Notes under the pieces: generated by a model
What the model was told of the DNA's origin: nothing
Seen by the model: only the letters and a program-made list of their open reading frames with translations
Databases searched by the model: none
Made by a program: the position numbers and the translations under genes
DNA from: Montifringilla adamsi
Taxonomy: Eukaryota; Chordata; Aves; Passeriformes; Passeridae
Direction: 5' to 3'
NCBI GenBank assembly: GCA_017590115.1
Contig: JAGGNK010006559.1
Location: 1,941,054-2,005,053, forward strand
Length of the DNA stretch: 64,000 bases
Shown here: in pieces, positions 61,181 through 64,000 of the stretch
How positions within the stretch are numbered: position 1 is the stretch's first letter
How the letters are laid out: each line of letters begins with the position of its first letter

Positions 61181-61348
61181 TCACGCCAGAGCCAGGGCAC
61201 ACCAGGGATCCTGTCTCACGGATGCTGTCACTTCGGCCGTGGAGCTCAGGCTGACTCCTGTGTACAGCCCGTCTTGACCTGAATACTTAAGGTTGCTGCT
61301 TTCGGGACTGGTGCTCTCTCCTGGGCCAGACATCACCGACGAGCTCGC
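61181..61348 (-). CDS. Terminal coding exon of an unidentified minus-strand gene
   Basis: Read on the minus strand, a pyrimidine-rich tract ending CCCTCCCTGCAG gives a good splice acceptor, and the exon begins GCGAGCTCG at 61348. Only the phase-0 frame stays open; the other two hit stops after 5 and about 20 codons. It encodes 55 residues and a TGA at 61183-61181. The peptide begins [11 protein letters not shown], has a Ser/Thr/Pro/Glu-rich first third ([12 protein letters not shown]), then a middle with [11 protein letters not shown], and ends [11 protein letters not shown]. This looks like a disordered C-terminal tail; no domain, membrane segment or catalytic motif is visible. The exon is GC-richer than its surroundings and carries several CpGs, as bird coding exons often do. 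It is followed by a UTR-like stretch and a poly(A) signal, and a candidate upstream exon at 63172-63221 joins in phase. I could not place the family. It could instead be an alternative 3' exon or a noncoding exon with a chance frame. Confidence 0.5.
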   Translation of the reverse strand, partial: ASSSVMSGPGESTSPESSNLKYSGQDGLYTGVSLSSTAEVTASVRQDPWCALALA

Positions 61349-63171
61349 CTGCAGGGAGGGGCAGAGCAAAGTAAGATTCACTGAGCAGGTGAGAGCAAAG
61401 AGAGATTCATTGAGGAGGTGAGAGCAAAGACAGATTCATTGAGCAGGTGAGCTTTGCACGCACTGGGGTGTGAGTGAGAGCACAGTGAGCCTGAGGCACA
61501 GACATCATGGCAGGAGCAGGATTTCTGTTCTGAAATCTGCTTGTCCCTGTGCCTTGAAATTCTGAAACAAAAAAATGTCTCAGCATGAGCCCAGCCTCCC
61601 AGCCCTGCTTGATGGCAGGGATGTCTGTGTTTGGAGAGGTAGAAATTAAACCATGTGATGTGCAAAAAACATGGAAATCAGCTCATGATGAAGAAGGAAA
61701 TGTGCATGTGTCCCACTGCCCTCTGCTGAAAAGACACAGCTGCCAACACCAAAAATGTGATCTGGCAGTGGTGGCAGCTCTAGTTTTTCATCCCCATGGG
61801 AGAAGTCCAATACATCCTAATTCTCCAGGAGGAGACACGGAGCACCTTCTGGAAAGCAGCTTTCTTTGGGCTCTTCAGCCCTTGAAATGCTTAAATTCAT
61901 TCCTAACCCTTCAAAACACCAGCCAAAATCACTTTATCACTGTAGGACTGGCCACTAAAGGAGATGCTCTTTTAATCTTCAGTGGAGAAACACTATGCCT
62001 TTGAAGCAGGAGTATTTTTGTTCTGCTGACTGCACAAGACAACATGCAGGGAAGCCCTGGTAGGCAAGGAGATGAACCCCTGAACCACACTGGAATCAGT
62101 CCATTTATTTTAACAGAGAAATGGAGAGTTAAAAAGACAAAGGAACAATCATTTTTTCCATGAGGCTGAGCAGATCCGCTAAAGAGGAAAAATTCGCAGT
62201 GCCAGACAGAGAAGGGGCAACATTTTCACCTGATAAAGGAAATGTTTAAGAGCTGACTTCATGCAAAATTAACTCTTGGATATGTCAACTTTAAAACCTT
62301 AATTTACTTGTTAATGGATAGTCGTTGGATGAAATTCCTTTTTAAAAAAAAGAAAAGAAAAAAGCTATCCTAAACTGTGACTGCAGAAGCTTCCTGCCTG
62401 CTGTTTAAGTACGAAGTATACATATTTAATCATTTTACAAGAGTAGAGCTCTTGGTTCTCCTGGAGCTGTGCCAAGCGAGCAGTCCTGACATAGGAAAAG
62501 CAAGACTTCATTAATTCAAAGGTAATTTCCAAATGGTGTGGAGCAGGGCTCTTGTTGCCGGGCTTAACCCAGGGAAAACCTCGCCTTCTGAAAGAGATAC
62601 TCACTGCTAGCAGTTATTTTTGTCTGAAATAACCTGGGCTCCAGTATTTTCTCAACCTTTCATTAAAATGATTGACCAACAGTATTCTTCCACCCAGTCA
62701 TCAACCCTGATCCCGCTCCATTAGTCACTACCCAGAAATGCAGAGAAGGAAGGAAAAAAAAAAAGGTGTCCCCCAAAACCAGCTGAAACAGCTCTAAGCC
62801 TAAGAAATAAGTTTTATCACTCCCTTGAACATACAGGTGTCAATCAGTGACAACGAATCTCTGTATCCTCTTTCCCTGTGACTGTGCATAGAGAATTCAG
62901 TGAGGCAGGTTCCATGCTAACCTTTGTGTACAGTCCTGATCTTGCATCAACCTAGCTTTTGAAAGCTTTTCTTTCTAATGCCTCAAACATTTCTGTTATC
63001 ACAATAGACGTAATTTTTAACAGCTTCAGTCTCCCCCAGTTGAAGAAGGGTTTAAGTTAGTTGAGCAGTATTTGCTAAACCTGAGCTAAAAATACTAGGA
63101 GCTGCTTTGAAAGGTTCCCATTTGCCCATATTTGCCACTGCTGTTTGGGTAGGCAAATATCTTATCAGTAC
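61349..63171 (-). other. Putative last intron of the minus-strand gene
   Basis: This stretch lies between the two candidate exons. Next to the acceptor it holds a three-copy 29-bp tandem repeat (61374-61452). The rest is ordinary mixed-composition sequence with short A-rich tracts near 62343 and 62755. I saw no transposon and no further convincing exon. Confidence 0.3.
61374..61452. repeat. 29-bp tandem repeat, about 2.7 copies
   Basis: The unit begins AGATTCACTGAGCAGGTGAG and ends AGCAAAGAG. Copies start at 61374, 61403 and 61432 and differ by a few substitutions, with no indels. The preceding GCAGAGCAAAG (61361-61371) resembles the end of another unit. Each plus-strand copy carries (C/G)AGGTGAG, which looks like a splice donor on the strand opposite to the gene. 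Confidence 0.85.
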
Positions 63172-63221
63172 CTGTTTTTTCCGGGCTTGGAAAGTGTAAT
63201 TCATCTTTTCCTGATTCAGCC
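63172..63221 (-). CDS. Candidate penultimate coding exon (50 nt)
   Basis: On the minus strand a C/T-rich tract ending CCACCTTTGTAG borders a 50-nt segment that ends AAACAG followed by GTACTG, so both splice borders are plausible. Read so that the donor falls on a codon boundary, it encodes LNQEKMNYTFQARKKQ, preceded by two bases of a split codon. The next exon (acceptor at 61349-61350) is open in phase 0, so the two join without a shift and the intron is about 1.8 kb. The peptide is charged and short, and I do not recognise it. It sits inside a longer open frame (63052-63642), most of which has no coding look. The call rests on splice borders and phase agreement only, and could be chance. Confidence 0.3.
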
Positions 63222-64000
63222 CTACAAAGGTGGGGTGCAGGGACCCACAGTTTCCATATGGGGTTATCAGGTACCCCTCCCTCGGGCACCCCAGAAGGGA
63301 GGACATGGAGGCATGTCCTGTTTGAAGACTGCCCATCCCTGCCTGGCCAAGGCCGGATTCTGGCTCTGTTGAGCCAGGACGGGCAGGACCCGGGCAGGAC
63401 TGCCAGGCCTGGAAACCCCACCCCGGTAATGTCATGACAAATCCAGGCAGCTTGGGCAGCTCCCAAAGTGAGACATGGAAAACAAACTTTGGCTCATGAA
63501 AAGGACGTGACGGAGTCACAGTTCTGTTCCTGAGCCTCCCTACGTTTGCTCTTACTTTTCCAGCTTGAAGGGATGAAAGATGACAGAGGTTGCACTTAGT
63601 TATTGAAGGACTTTTTTCAGCTGAAATAAATAAGCTGAACAATGCTGATGAATCAATGGGGTCTAATTTATGGCTACTGGCTCCATCTATGAAAAGGTAA
63701 TGCCTTTATTTTTATTGGTGAAGTCTGATAATAGCATAGATAACCATCTGAAGGTCAACTATTAGAGGAAAAAATGAATGAAGCCCACTGGGAAGTGCCT
63801 GCCTCCCAAACAAGCAGAGAGGTTGTGTTTGTATCTGCAAAGGTTCTTTTTACCCAAACCAGGAGGAGCTGGCCATGAGTCAGCCCCCAGGCATGTTGTC
63901 TGTATGTGAGGTGGCCTTTCTGTAGAGGATCTGCCCACCATGTACAGAGGAAGACCTCTGCCAGAGCCACAGAGACAACTAGATTGTACCAAAACCTACC
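63222..64000. other. Right edge, presumably intron of the minus-strand gene
   Basis: Part of a 196-codon minus-strand frame (63052-63642) lies here. Only its 63172-63221 part has exon borders. Further exons of the gene should lie beyond the window. Confidence 0.35.

Noticed and set aside
63052..63642. 196-codon minus-strand frame as one exon
   Set aside because: Composition is random-looking. Only the 50-nt part at 63172-63221 has exon borders.
1..64000. CRISPR arrays, tRNA or rRNA genes, bacterial operons
   Set aside because: No spaced direct repeats of CRISPR type, no cloverleaf with A/B boxes, and no rRNA-like sequence were seen. The window has vertebrate repeat content.

Overview
The window reads as bird nuclear DNA, probably from a songbird or close relative. 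It holds CR1 LINE 3' ends with the bird-type ATTCTGTG tail, a solo LTR resembling the endogenous retrovirus L (ERVL) LTRs common in bird genomes, long AT-rich noncoding stretches and small CpG-rich islands. There is no bacterial-style gene packing, no operon and no CRISPR array. Nearly every open frame is short, unrecognisable and has the look of chance, so most of the window is intergenic or deep intronic.

The only protein-coding evidence I can support is at the right edge, on the minus strand. A terminal exon (61348 down to about 59725) has a good acceptor, a 55-codon coding part ending in a stop at 61181-61183, then about 1.45 kb of 3' UTR and an AATAAA signal with a U-rich tract just beyond it. 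A 50-nt exon at 63221-63172, with its own AG/GT borders, joins it in phase. I do not recognise the protein. The rest of this gene should lie beyond 64000. Downstream of it, about 59 kb has no gene I can defend.

Layout: 1-7000 AT-rich noncoding with a GATA microsatellite; 7010-7420 a CpG-rich block built on a 15-bp GC-rich minisatellite; 7420-22690 noncoding; 22690-24060 GC-rich with a CpG-island core at 23520-24010; 24571-24718 a TTTC array with higher-order structure; about 27056 a TATA-type promoter candidate; 31662-31720 a GGGAA array; 36320-39310 several palindromes and hairpins; 40241-40440 an indel-free 8-bp array of 25 units; 41256-41307 an inverted-repeat (MITE-like) fossil; 42534-43231 a CR1 fragment split by a 624-bp solo LTR with a 5-bp target duplication; 44.9 kb and 51.7 kb enhancer-like AT-rich blocks; 55.75-56.27 kb two CR1 fragments in opposite orientation; 59.7-63.2 kb the gene tail.

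Nothing here looks like an undescribed multi-gene system. The items most worth checking are the unidentified gene tail, the 8-bp array, the nested LTR insertion and the two CpG-rich blocks.
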